DNA of 64,000 bases from Streptomyces candidus (GCF_014207445.1 NZ_JACHEM010000010.1:62001-126000); one strand, 5' to 3'. Counted from the first letter of the stretch, positions 42,140-52,464 are shown. Numbers and translations: made by a program. The notes: a model not told the origin generated them from the sequence alone.

Positions 42140-43102
42140 TCACGGGCGCCCCGTGACCACCGCCACCAGCCGCGTCCCCGGCGCGAACTCTCCCCGTTGC
42201 GTCAGCGTCAGCAGCCCGTACAGCAGCTTCGCCACGTACAGCCGCTCCACCTCCATCCCGTGCCGCTCCTCGAAGTCCTGGGCGAAGGTGTGGAGTTCGG
42301 GTGGGGTACGGGCGTAACCCCCGAAGTGGAAGCCGTCCGCGAGTGTCCAGGAATTGGTCGGGGCGCCGAAGGCCGACGTCTGGAGGGCCCGGACCTCCGC
42401 CTCCAGGAAGCCGCCCTTCAGGACCGGCACGCCGAGCGCGCGCTGCCCGGGGCCGAGGCCCGCCGCCAGTCCGGCCAGCGTGCCGCCCGTGCCGCAGGCC
42501 ACGCCCACCACGTCCGCCGCGCCCCGCAGCTCCCGGCCGAGTTCCGCGCAGCCCTGGGCGGCGAGCGCGTTGCTGCCGCCCTCGGGGACGACGTACGCAT
42601 CGGGGAAGGGCGTGGTGGGGAGCAGCGCGGCCAGGTGGTCGGGGTCGGCGCGGCGGCGGTAGTCCGTGCGGGACACGAAGTGCAGGTGCATGCCGTCGGC
42701 CGCGCACTGCGCGAGGGAGGGGTTGAGCGGGTGGCCGGCCAGTTCGTCGCCGCGGACGACGCCGACGGTCGGGAAGCCGAGCAGGCGGCCCGCGGCGGCG
42801 GTGGCGCGCAGGTGGTTGGAGTAGGCCCCGCCGAAGGTGAGCACGGGGCGGCCGGCGGCGGCGCGGAGGTTGGGTGCGAGCTTGCGCCACTTGTTGCCGG
42901 AGAGGTCGGGGTGGATCAGGTCGTCCCGTTTGACGAGGAGCCGCACCCCGTGCCGCTCGAAGCGGTCGTCCCGGACGGGGACCAGGGGAGACGGCAACTG
43001 CGGGCGCAGGTCGCGCACCTCGTGCACGTCGCCTGCATCGTGCGGGCCGTGCGGGCCGTGCGGGCCATGGGGGTCGCGCGGGTCGTGGGACGCGGGGGGC
43101 AT
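42140..43102 (-). CDS. PLP-dependent D-cysteine desulfhydrase / ACC deaminase-like enzyme
   Basis: A 320-residue fold-type II PLP enzyme. The PLP lysine lies in DLSGNKWRKLAPNL and the phosphate loop in VACGTGGTLAGLAAGLG; GGAYSNHLRATAAAG is also typical. The family includes 1-aminocyclopropane-1-carboxylate deaminase and D-cysteine desulfhydrase, which cannot be told apart by eye; ACC deaminases usually keep certain Tyr and Glu residues that I cannot verify. The N-terminus has a short GPHGPHGPH repeat; a GTG at VHEVRDLRPQL could be the true start. Confidence 0.82.
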   Translation of the reverse strand: MPPASHDPRDPHGPHGPHGPHDAGDVHEVRDLRPQLPSPLVPVRDDRFERHGVRLLVKRDDLIHPDLSGNKWRKLAPNLRAAAGRPVLTFGGAYSNHLRATAAAGRLLGFPTVGVVRGDELAGHPLNPSLAQCAADGMHLHFVSRTDYRRRADPDHLAALLPTTPFPDAYVVPEGGSNALAAQGCAELGRELRGAADVVGVACGTGGTLAGLAAGLGPGQRALGVPVLKGGFLEAEVRALQTSAFGAPTNSWTLADGFHFGGYARTPPELHTFAQDFEERHGMEVERLYVAKLLYGLLTLTQRGEFAPGTRLVAVVTGRP

Positions 43103-43256
43103 CCGGCAATTGTCGCGCCCGGCGGCACGTCGCGGGTACGTGGCGTCCGGCCCTGGAGTCGCGCCGGGGCCCGTCGCGGGCGCCGGGGCGCCGGGCGTCC
43201 GGTCCCGGGCGTTGCGAAAATCGCGGTGCGTCGCGGGTTCCCGGCCCTTCCCGTCC

Positions 43257-43847
43257 CTACTTCAGCCTGTCGCGCACCCTGCCCCGCATCCAGTCCATCG
43301 TGAAGCCGCGCGGGTCCACCTTGCCCGGCTGCCATTCGAGGTGGCCGATGACGGAGCGCTCGGTCCAGGAGTGGGCGCGGCAGAGGGCGGCGGAGACCCG
43401 CTCGATGGCCGCGAGCTGGACGTGCGGCCAGGGGTCGCGGCCGTCGCCGAGGTTCTCGCACTCGAAGCCGTAGAAGTACCGGTTGCCGTCCGTGTTCGCC
43501 TCGTTGTCGGGCGGGAGACGCTTCTCGGCGATGACGGCGCGCAGGACGTCGTCGTCGCCGCGACCGGCGTGGTTGGCCCGCCCGTAGCCGACGAGGTGGA
43601 CCTTGCCGTCCTTGGCGACGACGCCGTGGCAGAGCGGCCCGGGGAGGGTGGAGTAGCCGTCGCGGCAGATGCGGACGGTACTGCTGGTGCCCCTGGTGAC
43701 GGTGTGATGGATCATCACGCCGTGCACGGGACCCCAGGGCCCGTGGCCGTGGCGGTTGTGGGTGCGCCAGTTGCCCACTTCCACGACGGACACCCCTTCG
43801 TTGCGGAGGGCTCTCAGGAAGGTGTCGGCGGAGAGCGGATTGGCCAT
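43257..43847 (-). CDS. N-acetylmuramoyl-L-alanine amidase (Amidase_2/PGRP-like)
   Basis: A 196-residue zinc amidase that cleaves peptidoglycan stem peptides. Zinc ligands are suggested by GVMIHHTVT, and by VIGHLEWQPGKVDPRGF near the C-terminus (His and Asp). The ANHAGRGDDD segment is the usual substrate loop. There is no signal peptide, so export would need another route (phage-type, lysis or non-classical). ATG 43847 with AGGAG 9 bases before. The 468 bases after it to the next gene are intergenic. Confidence 0.88.
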   Translation of the reverse strand: MANPLSADTFLRALRNEGVSVVEVGNWRTHNRHGHGPWGPVHGVMIHHTVTRGTSSTVRICRDGYSTLPGPLCHGVVAKDGKVHLVGYGRANHAGRGDDDVLRAVIAEKRLPPDNEANTDGNRYFYGFECENLGDGRDPWPHVQLAAIERVSAALCRAHSWTERSVIGHLEWQPGKVDPRGFTMDWMRGRVRDRLK

Positions 43848-44192
43848 GGCTGCTGTCTCCTCGTCCGGAACTGCGTGTACCGCTTGTACCGGAACCAGGA
43901 CTTCCGCCGATACCTCTCTCGCACGCCGTGCGAGCCGATCCGGACAGCCACCGACGCCCTCGGGCGGTGGCCGGCCGCAAGTACGGGCAAAGACCCCAAG
44001 GGCCCGGCGCCGGGGCGAGTCGTACGTCACGACGTGTGAGGGGAGCGCTCGGGGCGTCAGGCCCGGGAACGCGATGTGACCGGAAACAGTCCCTGCGGGG
44101 CGGTCGTCGTGGCGGAGCCGACTCGCAGCGAGCCGCACATGCACGGTCTGTCAATGCGGTCGCGCGGGGTTCCCCCCTCCGCGGTGATCTAG

Positions 44193-44210
44193 TCACACTC
44201 TTTTGTGTAA
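44193..44210. promoter_or_regulatory. Inverted repeat in the shell-gene promoter region
   Basis: TCACAC (44193-44198) and GTGTAA (44205-44210) are inverted with one mismatch around CTCTTT in an otherwise GC-rich region. It is about 110 bases before the encapsulin-like gene and may mark its promoter or an operator. The rest of the 468-base gap (43848-44315) shows no gene. Confidence 0.35.
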
Positions 44211-44315
44211 TGGCGCCGCGACTCCCCGTGCTGAAAGGCTTCCTCTGCAGGTCAGGCACAGCCTGAAGCAGTGCTCCACGAGCGCGATATCAAGAAGAAC
44301 CGAAGAGGGAGACAG

Positions 44316-45728
<1,413 letters not shown>

Positions 45729-45860
45729 CCGGGGGCCGCGGGTCCGGGGCGGGGTGACCAGGAGGGGACGGCCCGAGGGGGTAGGGGGCAAGGGGGCGGT
45801 GGGCGGCGTGCTGCGTATCCCGCCCAGCGCCTTCCGCTACGGAGGGATTTGGCATTGACC

Positions 45861-46919
45861 ATGACCACGACCCACACGACGGGCGACCCGAAGGGCGACG
45901 GCATGGAGGGCGCCGCCGGGCTCCTCGCGCGCACCAGGGCCGCCGTCGACCCCAGGCTCCGGACAACGGTCGAGTCGTTGCCGGGGCAGGTCCGCAGGAT
46001 CGCCCGGTACCACTTCGGCTGGGAGCAGGCTGACGGCACATCCGCCGAGGGCAACGCGGGCAAGGCGATCCGTCCCGCGCTCGTCCTGGCCGCCACCCAG
46101 GCTCTGGGCGGCGATCCCCGGCAGGCCGAACGGGCAGCCACGGCAATCGAGTTGGCGCACAACTTCTCACTGCTGCACGACGACGTGATCGACGAGGACC
46201 CGACCCGCCGGAACCGGCCCACGGCCTGGACGGTGTTCGGCGTCCCCGACGCGATCATCACCGGCGACGCGATGTGCGCGCTCGCGCTGCGGGTGCTCGC
46301 CGAGGACCCGCACCCGGCTTCGGCGAAGGCCTCCGCCCGGCTCGCGGCCTGCGTGATCGAGCTGTGCGCGGGCCAGCAGGCGGACTGCGCGTTCGAGAAC
46401 CGGGCGCCGCAGGACGTCACCATCGAGGAGTGCCTCACCATGGCCGAGGCCAAGACGGGGGCACTGCTGGGGTGCGCGTGCGCACTGGGCGCGCTGTACG
46501 CCGGGGCCGGGGACGAGGAGGTCGAGGCGATGGACGCGTTCGGCCGGGAGGCGGGCCTCGCCTTCCAGCTGATCGACGACCTGATCGGCATCTGGGGCGA
46601 CCCCGCGCGGACGGGCAAGCCGGTGGGCGCCGACCTGGTCGCGCACAAGAAGTCGCTGCCGGTGGTGGCGGCGATGGCCTCCGGGACCCCGGCGGCCGAG
46701 GAACTGGCCGAGCTGTACCGGGCGCCCGCGATGGACGCTGCCGCGGTGCGTCGGGCAGCCGACGCCGTGGAGAGAGCGGGCGGCCGGGACTGGGCCCAGA
46801 GCCAGGCCGCCGACCGGATGGCCCGCGCCGTGGACCACCTGTCGCGCGCGGTGCCCGAGCTGGGTGCGGCGGACGAACTGCTGGCGCTGGCGGAGTTCGT
46901 CACGCGACGCACGCGCTGA
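45861..46919 (+). CDS. Polyprenyl (isoprenyl) diphosphate synthase, candidate encapsulin cargo
   Basis: A 352-residue trans-prenyl diphosphate synthase of the FPP/GGPP type. The first aspartate motif is LLHDDVIDEDPTRRNRP (D107, D108, D111) and the second IDDLIGIWGDPARTGKP (D239, D240, D247), a variant of DDxxD common in actinobacterial enzymes; GKAIRPALV and AEAKTGALLG are also typical. It lies 132 bases after the shell gene, same strand. Family 2B encapsulins are often next to such enzymes, which carry an N-terminal targeting segment; here about 25 disordered-looking residues (MTTTHTTGDPKGDGMEGAAG) precede the fold. GGAGGGA at 45841 suits TTG 45855 as a start slightly better than ATG 45861. 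Confidence 0.9.
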   Translation: MTTTHTTGDPKGDGMEGAAGLLARTRAAVDPRLRTTVESLPGQVRRIARYHFGWEQADGTSAEGNAGKAIRPALVLAATQALGGDPRQAERAATAIELAHNFSLLHDDVIDEDPTRRNRPTAWTVFGVPDAIITGDAMCALALRVLAEDPHPASAKASARLAACVIELCAGQQADCAFENRAPQDVTIEECLTMAEAKTGALLGCACALGALYAGAGDEEVEAMDAFGREAGLAFQLIDDLIGIWGDPARTGKPVGADLVAHKKSLPVVAAMASGTPAAEELAELYRAPAMDAAAVRRAADAVERAGGRDWAQSQAADRMARAVDHLSRAVPELGAADELLALAEFVTRRTR

Positions 46920-46930
46920 GCGCGGAGGGC

Positions 46931-46969
46931 GGGGGCGGGGCCCGGCGGACCCCGCCGGGCCCCGCCCCC
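46931..46969. terminator. Terminator after the prenyl synthase gene
   Basis: A perfect 18-bp GC stem (46931-46948 with 46952-46969) and a 3-base loop, 11 bases after the stop. It marks the end of the shell-synthase unit. Confidence 0.75.
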
Positions 46970-47046
46970 GTACCGCCGTTCCCGCATCGCCAACTTTAAG
47001 ATCGCGCAGGACAGTTGTGCGGTACCGCGGCGATACGGAGACGGAC

Positions 47047-47640
47047 ATGGGCGTGCGGGTACGACGGGCGACCAAGGACGACCGGGACCTGGTGGTGCGG
47101 CTGCTCGACGCGGCGTTCCACGACGATCCGGTGAGCTGCTGGATCCTCCCGGGGGAGGAGCACCGCCGGCGCGTGCACCCGGTGCTGATGGCGACCTTCG
47201 TCGACCTCGTCCAGGAGCACGGCTGGGTGGACCTGGCGGAGGACAGTACGGCCGTCGCCCTGTGGCTGCCCACCCCAGCCGGGAAGCCCGATCCGGACGA
47301 CGGGCCCGCGCGGCTGCGGGAGGCCGTGGACCCGGACAACGAGCGGGTGGAGCTGATCGGGGCCCTGACCGCCGCGCACCACCCGCACCACGCCGCGCAC
47401 CTGTACCTGTGGATGATCGCGGTCGACCCGCAGCGGCAGGGCGAGGGACTGGGCAGCGCCCTGATGGCGCCGGTCCTGGAGCGCTGCGACCGGGAGGGGA
47501 AGGCCGCGTACCTGGAGGCGAGCAGCGCGCGCAGCCGCGAGCTGTACCGGCGGCTCGGCTTCGCCGACCACGGGGAGCCGCTGCACCTCCCGTACGGCGG
47601 GCCTGCCATGTACCCGATGTGGCGCGAACCCCAGAGCTGA
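47047..47640 (+). CDS. GNAT-family N-acetyltransferase
   Basis: A 197-residue acetyltransferase with LWMIAVDPQRQGEGLGSAL (motif A, Q/R-x-x-G-x-G) and the C-terminal SRELYRRLGFADHGEPL. ATG 47047 (MGVRVRRATKDD) has GGAG 8 bases before it. It is separated from the prenyl synthase gene by a strong terminator, so it is probably independent of the shell unit. Acceptor unknown. Confidence 0.87.
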   Translation: MGVRVRRATKDDRDLVVRLLDAAFHDDPVSCWILPGEEHRRRVHPVLMATFVDLVQEHGWVDLAEDSTAVALWLPTPAGKPDPDDGPARLREAVDPDNERVELIGALTAAHHPHHAAHLYLWMIAVDPQRQGEGLGSALMAPVLERCDREGKAAYLEASSARSRELYRRLGFADHGEPLHLPYGGPAMYPMWREPQS

Positions 47641-47644
47641 ACAG

Positions 47645-47740
47645 CGCCCCCGGTCCTCCGCCCCCGGTCCTCCGCCCCCGGTCCTCCCGCCCCCGGTCCT
47701 CCCGCCCCCGGTCCTCCGACCTCGGTCCTCCGCCCCGGTC
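47645..47740. repeat. Tandem repeat of a 14-15-base unit, six copies
   Basis: GGTCCT recurs at 47652, 47666, 47680, 47695, 47710 and 47724, each within the unit CGCCCCCGGTCCTC or a close variant. It fills the space between the GNAT gene and the convergent TetR gene. Confidence 0.85.
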
Positions 47741-47758
47741 GGTCGGCCGGCGGGCCGG

Positions 47759-48340
47759 TCAGCCGGACGGCAGGGCGCGCTCCACCACCGTCTCCACCAG
47801 GGCGTCCAGCGCCTCGGGCGTTCCGGTCAGCACGTCGGGCAGCGTGAAGTGCTCGATCAGCAGCCCGGTCAGGCCCAGGTAGAGGACGCGCACGGTGTCC
47901 TCGTCGCCCGGCAGGCCGGTCGCCAGGTGGAAGCGGACGTTCGCGTCGAGGTCGTCCCGTACGGTCCGGCTCAGCGACTCGCGCAGGGCCGGACGGCGGG
48001 TCGCTTCGAGCTTGAGCTCCAGCATCGCCAGGTAGCCGGAGCGCTCGGCGACCATGCGGCGTACGAGATCGTGCATCAGGCCGGTGACCACGGCCCGGGA
48101 CGGCTCCTGGGTCAGCAGGCCGGTGATCGCCGTGATGTCCGGGGTCATCCGCTCGTGGACGCGGACCGCCGTCTGGGCGAGCAGGGCGTCCCGGTCGGCG
48201 AAGTAGTTGGAGGCGGTGCCGGTGGGCACCCCCGCGCGGGCGTCGACGGCCCGGAAGGTGAGCCCGCGTGCCCCTTCTGCGGCGAGGACTTCGATGGCGG
48301 CGTCGAGCAGGGCGGTACGGCGTTCGGGGTTCCTGGCCAT
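47759..48340 (-). CDS. TetR-family repressor
   Basis: A 193-residue regulator: helix-turn-helix in residues about 8-55 (LTFRAVDARAGVPTGTASNYFADRD split across the recognition helix) and a helical ligand domain. It is divergent from two adjacent reductase-like genes and an inverted repeat lies between, so it most likely controls them. ATG 48340, with AGAAGAGA upstream. Ligand unknown. Confidence 0.9.
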   Translation of the reverse strand: MARNPERRTALLDAAIEVLAAEGARGLTFRAVDARAGVPTGTASNYFADRDALLAQTAVRVHERMTPDITAITGLLTQEPSRAVVTGLMHDLVRRMVAERSGYLAMLELKLEATRRPALRESLSRTVRDDLDANVRFHLATGLPGDEDTVRVLYLGLTGLLIEHFTLPDVLTGTPEALDALVETVVERALPSG

Positions 48341-48383
48341 GGGGATCTCTTCTTTCTCGCACTTTCTTCCGGCCGGGGTTGCC

Positions 48384-48421
48384 CAACCACTACATCTGAA
48401 GCACTATAGCCGTCGTGGTTG
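48384..48421. promoter_or_regulatory. Candidate TetR operator in the divergent promoter region
   Basis: CAACCACTAC (48384-48393) and GTCGTGGTTG (48412-48421) are inverted with 9 of 10 matches and an 18-base spacer that holds TATAGC. It lies between the TetR gene and the first reductase-like gene. Confidence 0.55.
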
Positions 48422-48465
48422 TGCCGCCCGGGCCTGCCACCCACCCCTACGGAAGAGGACCGCGC

Positions 48466-49059
48466 TTGCGCAAGCTCACGTACTACGTCGGAATGTCCCT
48501 CGACGGCTTCATCGCCGCCCCGGACCACTCGGCCGATCACTACCCGGTCAGCGAGGAGTTCCTGAAGGACTTCCTGCTCGCCGACTACCCGGACTGCGTG
48601 CCGACCCACCTGCGGCGCCACTTCGGCATCGACGACGCGCCGAACACGCACTTCGACACCGTGCTCCAGGGCCGTACCACCTACCAGCCCGCCCTCGACC
48701 TCGGCATCACCAGCCCGTACGCCCACCTGCGCCAGTACGTGGTCTCCCGCAGCCTCGCCGAGGCGGGCCCCCCGCCGTCCCCCGACATCGAGCTGGTCTC
48801 CGGCGACGTGGTCGCGAAGGTACGGGAACTCAAGGCGGAGGACGGCGGACTCGGCATCTACCTCGCCGGCGGTGGGAAGCTCGCCGGTCAGCTCCTCGAC
48901 GAGATCGACGAACTCGTCCTGAAGGTCTACCCGGTCGTGCTCGGCGACGGCATCCCCGTCTTCACCACGGAGTTCGGCGTGCGCACCTTCTCGCTCGACG
49001 CCACCCGCACCTTCGCCAACGGCACCGCCGTACTCACCTACTCCCGTTCGAAGGGCTGA
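48466..49059 (+). CDS. Dihydrofolate reductase/RibD-C family protein, copy 1
   Basis: A 197-residue protein of the DHFR-like RibD C-terminal family (MRKLTYYVGMSLDGFIAAPD, VLQGRTTYQP, IYLAGGGKLAGQLLDEIDEL, VYPVVLGDGIPVF). Such proteins use NADPH; the substrate of free-standing members is mostly unknown. Start TTG 48466 is chosen because AGAGGA lies upstream and family members begin exactly at this residue. Followed 5 bases later by a paralogue. Confidence 0.86.
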   Translation: MRKLTYYVGMSLDGFIAAPDHSADHYPVSEEFLKDFLLADYPDCVPTHLRRHFGIDDAPNTHFDTVLQGRTTYQPALDLGITSPYAHLRQYVVSRSLAEAGPPPSPDIELVSGDVVAKVRELKAEDGGLGIYLAGGGKLAGQLLDEIDELVLKVYPVVLGDGIPVFTTEFGVRTFSLDATRTFANGTAVLTYSRSKG

Positions 49060-49064
49060 CCCGC

Positions 49065-49652
49065 TTGCGCAAGCTGATCTACTACATCGCCACCTCCATC
49101 GACGGCTTCATCGGCCACCCGGACACCGGGGACGGCGCGTTCTTCATACCGATGTCGTCCGGGGAGTTCCAGAGCTTCATGCTCGACCAGTTCCCCGACA
49201 CCCTGCCGACCGCGGGCCGCGAGGCCCTCGGCCTTGCGGACGCGCCGCTGACCCGCTTCGACACCGTCGTCCAGGGCCGCAGGAGCAACCAGGTGGCGTA
49301 CGACATGGGCATCACCAGCCCCTACGCCCACCTGCGGCAGTACGTCGTCTCCCGCAGTCTGACCGCATACCCCGACCCCGCGGTCGAGCTGATCGGCGAC
49401 GACGTCGTCGGGCAGGTCCGGAAGCTGAAGGCGGAGGGCAGCCCGCTGGACATCTACCTCTGCGGCGGCAGCGAGGTCGCCGGACAGCTCATCGACGAGA
49501 TCGACGAACTGGTCATCAAGACGTACCCCGTGCTGCTCGGCTCGGGACTGCCCATGGCTTCCGCCGGATTCGCCCTGCGCGGCTACGAGTTGACCTCCTG
49601 CCGGAGCTTCGACAACGGTGCGGTGGTCACGATGTACCGCAAGGTCCGGTGA
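49065..49652 (+). CDS. Dihydrofolate reductase/RibD-C family protein, copy 2
   Basis: A 195-residue paralogue of the preceding gene; they share ITSPYAHLRQYVVSRSL almost exactly and the same overall order, so this is a tandem duplication. It also starts with TTG (49065, MRKLIYYIATSIDGFIG), 5 bases after the upstream stop, with AAGGG inside the end of the first gene. Both are in one operon under the divergent TetR gene. Confidence 0.85.
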   Translation: MRKLIYYIATSIDGFIGHPDTGDGAFFIPMSSGEFQSFMLDQFPDTLPTAGREALGLADAPLTRFDTVVQGRRSNQVAYDMGITSPYAHLRQYVVSRSLTAYPDPAVELIGDDVVGQVRKLKAEGSPLDIYLCGGSEVAGQLIDEIDELVIKTYPVLLGSGLPMASAGFALRGYELTSCRSFDNGAVVTMYRKVR

Positions 49653-49739
49653 CCCGTTCCCGGACGGCCGCCGGGCGTACCCGGCGGCCGTCCCCGCTCG
49701 ATGATCGACGGGCCCCCCGGACGCACTAAAGTCCCGCCC

Positions 49740-50492
49740 ATGACAGCAGAGTCATGGGTCGGGTGGTACCGCGATCGTGCGGGCACCGAAGCCCTCACCA
49801 TCAGCACGGACGGGCAGCGGCTGCACGCCCGCATCAGGGGATGCGACTTCACCGGCGAGGACTTCACCGGTCTGTACCCGGACTCCCAAGTGCCGCCGGA
49901 AGGCCCCGGGTTCACGCTCGCGCCGCAGGGGGCGCTGTGCGGCTGCGTACTGGAGTGGGACATACCGATGCCGGTGTACGACGCGGGAGTCGTGCACCGC
50001 GCGGTCCTGCGCTGCCTGCTCACCCTGGGGCGGCCGGTACCGGTGTCCGACTCCGGAAGCCCGGGTCTGGACCGCCTCCACCTCGGGCTCGCCCTGCACT
50101 TCGACGGGGCGCTGTACGCGTCCGGGCACGCGGAGAACGACTTCGCCGGCGCCCTCGCCGAGATCCAGCGGCAACTCCCGCCCGGCGCCTATCTCAAGTC
50201 CTGCCTCTCGTGCGCCTTCTCCGACTACGCCCCGACGACGGCGGTCGGCTTCTTCGGCTCGCTGGCCTGTTTCCGCGAGGCCAAGGAGTCGTACCGTACG
50301 GCCGGGGCCGACGTGCTCGGCGTGTGGGACCTCAACTCGGGCCCCGTACAGGAAACGCACCGCTGTCCGGACTTCGAGCTGCGCCCGGCCGCCGGGCTCG
50401 GCCACCGCGGCGCGTTTCCGCCGCCGCGGACCGAACTCATTCATGTGCAGGGCGATTTTCGGCCACCCCAGGCGCCGGCGTCCACGGCCTGA
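49740..50492 (+). CDS. Conserved actinobacterial protein of unknown function
   Basis: A 250-residue soluble protein. It begins MTAESWVGWYRDRAGTEALT, has a beta-rich N-terminal half, and a Cys-containing segment (LKSCLSCAFSDYAP) followed by SLACFREAKE and CPDFELRP. The four Cys could bind metal. I recall similar Streptomyces proteins only as domains of unknown function and cannot give a role. It is separated from the reductase pair by 87 bases on the same strand and may be independent. Confidence 0.75.
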   Translation: MTAESWVGWYRDRAGTEALTISTDGQRLHARIRGCDFTGEDFTGLYPDSQVPPEGPGFTLAPQGALCGCVLEWDIPMPVYDAGVVHRAVLRCLLTLGRPVPVSDSGSPGLDRLHLGLALHFDGALYASGHAENDFAGALAEIQRQLPPGAYLKSCLSCAFSDYAPTTAVGFFGSLACFREAKESYRTAGADVLGVWDLNSGPVQETHRCPDFELRPAAGLGHRGAFPPPRTELIHVQGDFRPPQAPASTA

Positions 50493-50605
50493 AGCGCCCC
50501 GCCCGTACGCCGTGTCCCTGCGCGACGGCTACCGATGCGCGCCACGGCAGCGGCCCTCCGTCGCACGAGACGCGACGGAGGGCCGTGAGGCGGACGGGGC
50601 GTGGA

Positions 50606-51268
50606 TCAGCGGGTGGCCGCCACCGCCGCGTTGAAGCCGTTCGCCCACAGCTGGTTGACGCGGGCGCGCTCCCGGGAGTCCGGGACGGCGTTCGTGCAGG
50701 ACGGGCCGGGCCCGCCGCCCGACATCAGCTCACTGCACGGGCCGGAGTAGCGGTCCGGGAGGCCGAGCACGTGACCGGTCTCGTGCGAGGTGACGCGGGT
50801 GGAGTTGTAGATCTGGTTCTGCCGGTAGTCGAGGAAGATGAAACCGCGCCCGTGCCCGTCAGTGCTGGCGTACGAGCCGCGCGAGTCGTTGCCCTCGCGG
50901 TAACTGAAGCTGGCGCCCGAAGTGCTCTCCTGGAGCTTCACGTTGCTGACCGAGCTGTTCCAGATCTGCGTGGAGCGGGCTATCTGGGTGCGGAAGCTCG
51001 GCGCACTGGACGCGTTGTAGCGCACGGTGACGACCTGGATGCCCGGGTTGGCGGCCCGCTGCTTGGCGACCTCTTTCCAGACGGCCTGCTGGAAGGCCTT
51101 GGTGGCGGAGGCGTTCTCCTTCGACTGCTCGTACGAGACGTACGAACTCACCGCAGGGGCAGTGGCGTTGGCCGAGGAGGCGTTCGCCACGGGAACGGCG
51201 CCGACGGTGGCGACGCCGAGCCCGAGAGCGGTGGCGAGAAGGGCGCGAGGGGTACGGGAAAAACGCAT
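50606..51268 (-). CDS. snpA: Snapalysin, secreted small neutral zinc metalloprotease (M7)
   Basis: A 220-residue secreted protease. A signal peptide (ALLATALGLGVATVGAVPVANA, cleaved near residue 30) is followed by a short propeptide and the M7 catalytic motif SHETGHVLGLPDRYSGPCSE (H-E-x-x-H-x-x-G-x-x-D). Cys residues near the end may form one disulphide. ATG 51268. The divergent LysR gene is the SnpR/MprR-type activator that is known to control it in other Streptomyces. Confidence 0.95.
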   Translation of the reverse strand: MRFSRTPRALLATALGLGVATVGAVPVANASSANATAPAVSSYVSYEQSKENASATKAFQQAVWKEVAKQRAANPGIQVVTVRYNASSAPSFRTQIARSTQIWNSSVSNVKLQESTSGASFSYREGNDSRGSYASTDGHGRGFIFLDYRQNQIYNSTRVTSHETGHVLGLPDRYSGPCSELMSGGGPGPSCTNAVPDSRERARVNQLWANGFNAAVAATR

Positions 51269-51378
51269 GGTGGGGGGTCTCCCTGCTGGTCCGTGTACCC
51301 GGTGGGTGGCCGGGCGGGGGATGGAACAGTGTGAGTGGGACTGGGGAGAGTGTGGGGGAGCGGAGGCGCGCTGCGGAT

Positions 51379-51408
51379 GATGTCACCCGGTGATAGCGCC
51401 ATGACATC
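51379..51408. promoter_or_regulatory. Candidate SnpR operator
   Basis: GATGTCA (51379-51385) and TGACATC (51402-51408) are perfect inverted arms with a 16-base spacer; they lie midway between the divergent snpA and snpR starts. LysR-type activators bind this kind of long dyad. Confidence 0.6.
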
Positions 51409-51510
51409 CCCCGGTCCAGCTCCCTGCCGCCGCCGCTTTCCGGCCACTTGCCCCCGCACTCGACTTGGCGCATCTGGTGCGCTCCCGGGCCCAGCCCTAC
51501 CCTCACCCCC

Positions 51511-52464
51511 ATGGAGCTCGAAGTGAGACACCTTCGTGCACTGTGCGCGATCGCGGACGCGGGCAGCCTGCACAAGGCCGCCCGCACGCTGGGGATGAGC
51601 CAGCCGTCCCTCACCACGCAATTGCGCCGCATCGAGAACTCGCTCGGCGCCGAACTCTTCTCCCGTCGCCGCACCGGCTGCCGCCCCACCCCCCTCGGCC
51701 AGTCCCTCCTCGCCCGCGCCCGGCCGCTGGTCGACGGCATGAGCACTCTCATCAGTGAAACCCGCGCCGAAGCCGTCCTGGCCGCCTCCAGCGGACCCGC
51801 CCTGCACATCGGTTCCACCGCCAGCCGGGTCGTCGCGGGCTGGCTGCGCAGGCTCCGGCTACGCAGTCCGGACGCGCAGACCACGCTCCACGTCGACGTC
51901 TCCGCCCACGCCCTGCTGCGACGGGTGGCCTCGGGCACGCTGGATGTCGCGTTCGTGCACGAGGTGGAAGGCTTCCCGCTGCGTGTGCCGCCCGGTCTTG
52001 AGGTCCGCGTACTCCTCGACCGGGAGCCCCAGTTCGTGTCCCTGGCCGTGGACCATCCGGCGGCCTCCGCCCCCGTCGTCGACCTCGCCGACCTGGCCGC
52101 CGACCGCTGGATGGTCGACCCCAGCGTCGACGGCGAACGCGACGGCCTGCGACGGGTGCTTGCGGCCGCGGGCCTCAACCCGCCCCTCCTCTACGGGGAC
52201 TACCTCACGGCGTCCTCCCTCATCGTCATCGGCGAAGCCGTGGCCCCCTGCCAGCCCACCTCGGGCCCCCGCGACGACATGGCCATCCGTCCGCTCCGCG
52301 GCGACCCCCTGGGCGTTCGCCTGCTCCTCGCCGGCCGCCCCGGTCTCGCCGAACTCCCGCTCCTGTACGCCGATCTGGAGGCCGCCTACCGGGACGCGGC
52401 CCTGCGCTCGGCGGGCTACCGGGAATGGCTGACCCGGACGGGGAGCCCGCTGGTGGACGCCTGA
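51511..52464 (+). CDS. snpR: LysR-type activator of snapalysin (SnpR/MprR type)
   Basis: A 317-residue LysR protein: winged helix at about 1-60 (LCAIADAGSLHKAARTLGMSQ, then PSLTTQLRRIENSLG) and a periplasmic-binding-like effector domain. ATG 51511 starts MELEVRHLRALC; no strong ribosome site is seen. In S. lividans and S. coelicolor the LysR gene divergent from snpA activates it; the arrangement here is the same. Confidence 0.93.
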   Translation: MELEVRHLRALCAIADAGSLHKAARTLGMSQPSLTTQLRRIENSLGAELFSRRRTGCRPTPLGQSLLARARPLVDGMSTLISETRAEAVLAASSGPALHIGSTASRVVAGWLRRLRLRSPDAQTTLHVDVSAHALLRRVASGTLDVAFVHEVEGFPLRVPPGLEVRVLLDREPQFVSLAVDHPAASAPVVDLADLAADRWMVDPSVDGERDGLRRVLAAAGLNPPLLYGDYLTASSLIVIGEAVAPCQPTSGPRDDMAIRPLRGDPLGVRLLLAGRPGLAELPLLYADLEAAYRDAALRSAGYREWLTRTGSPLVDA

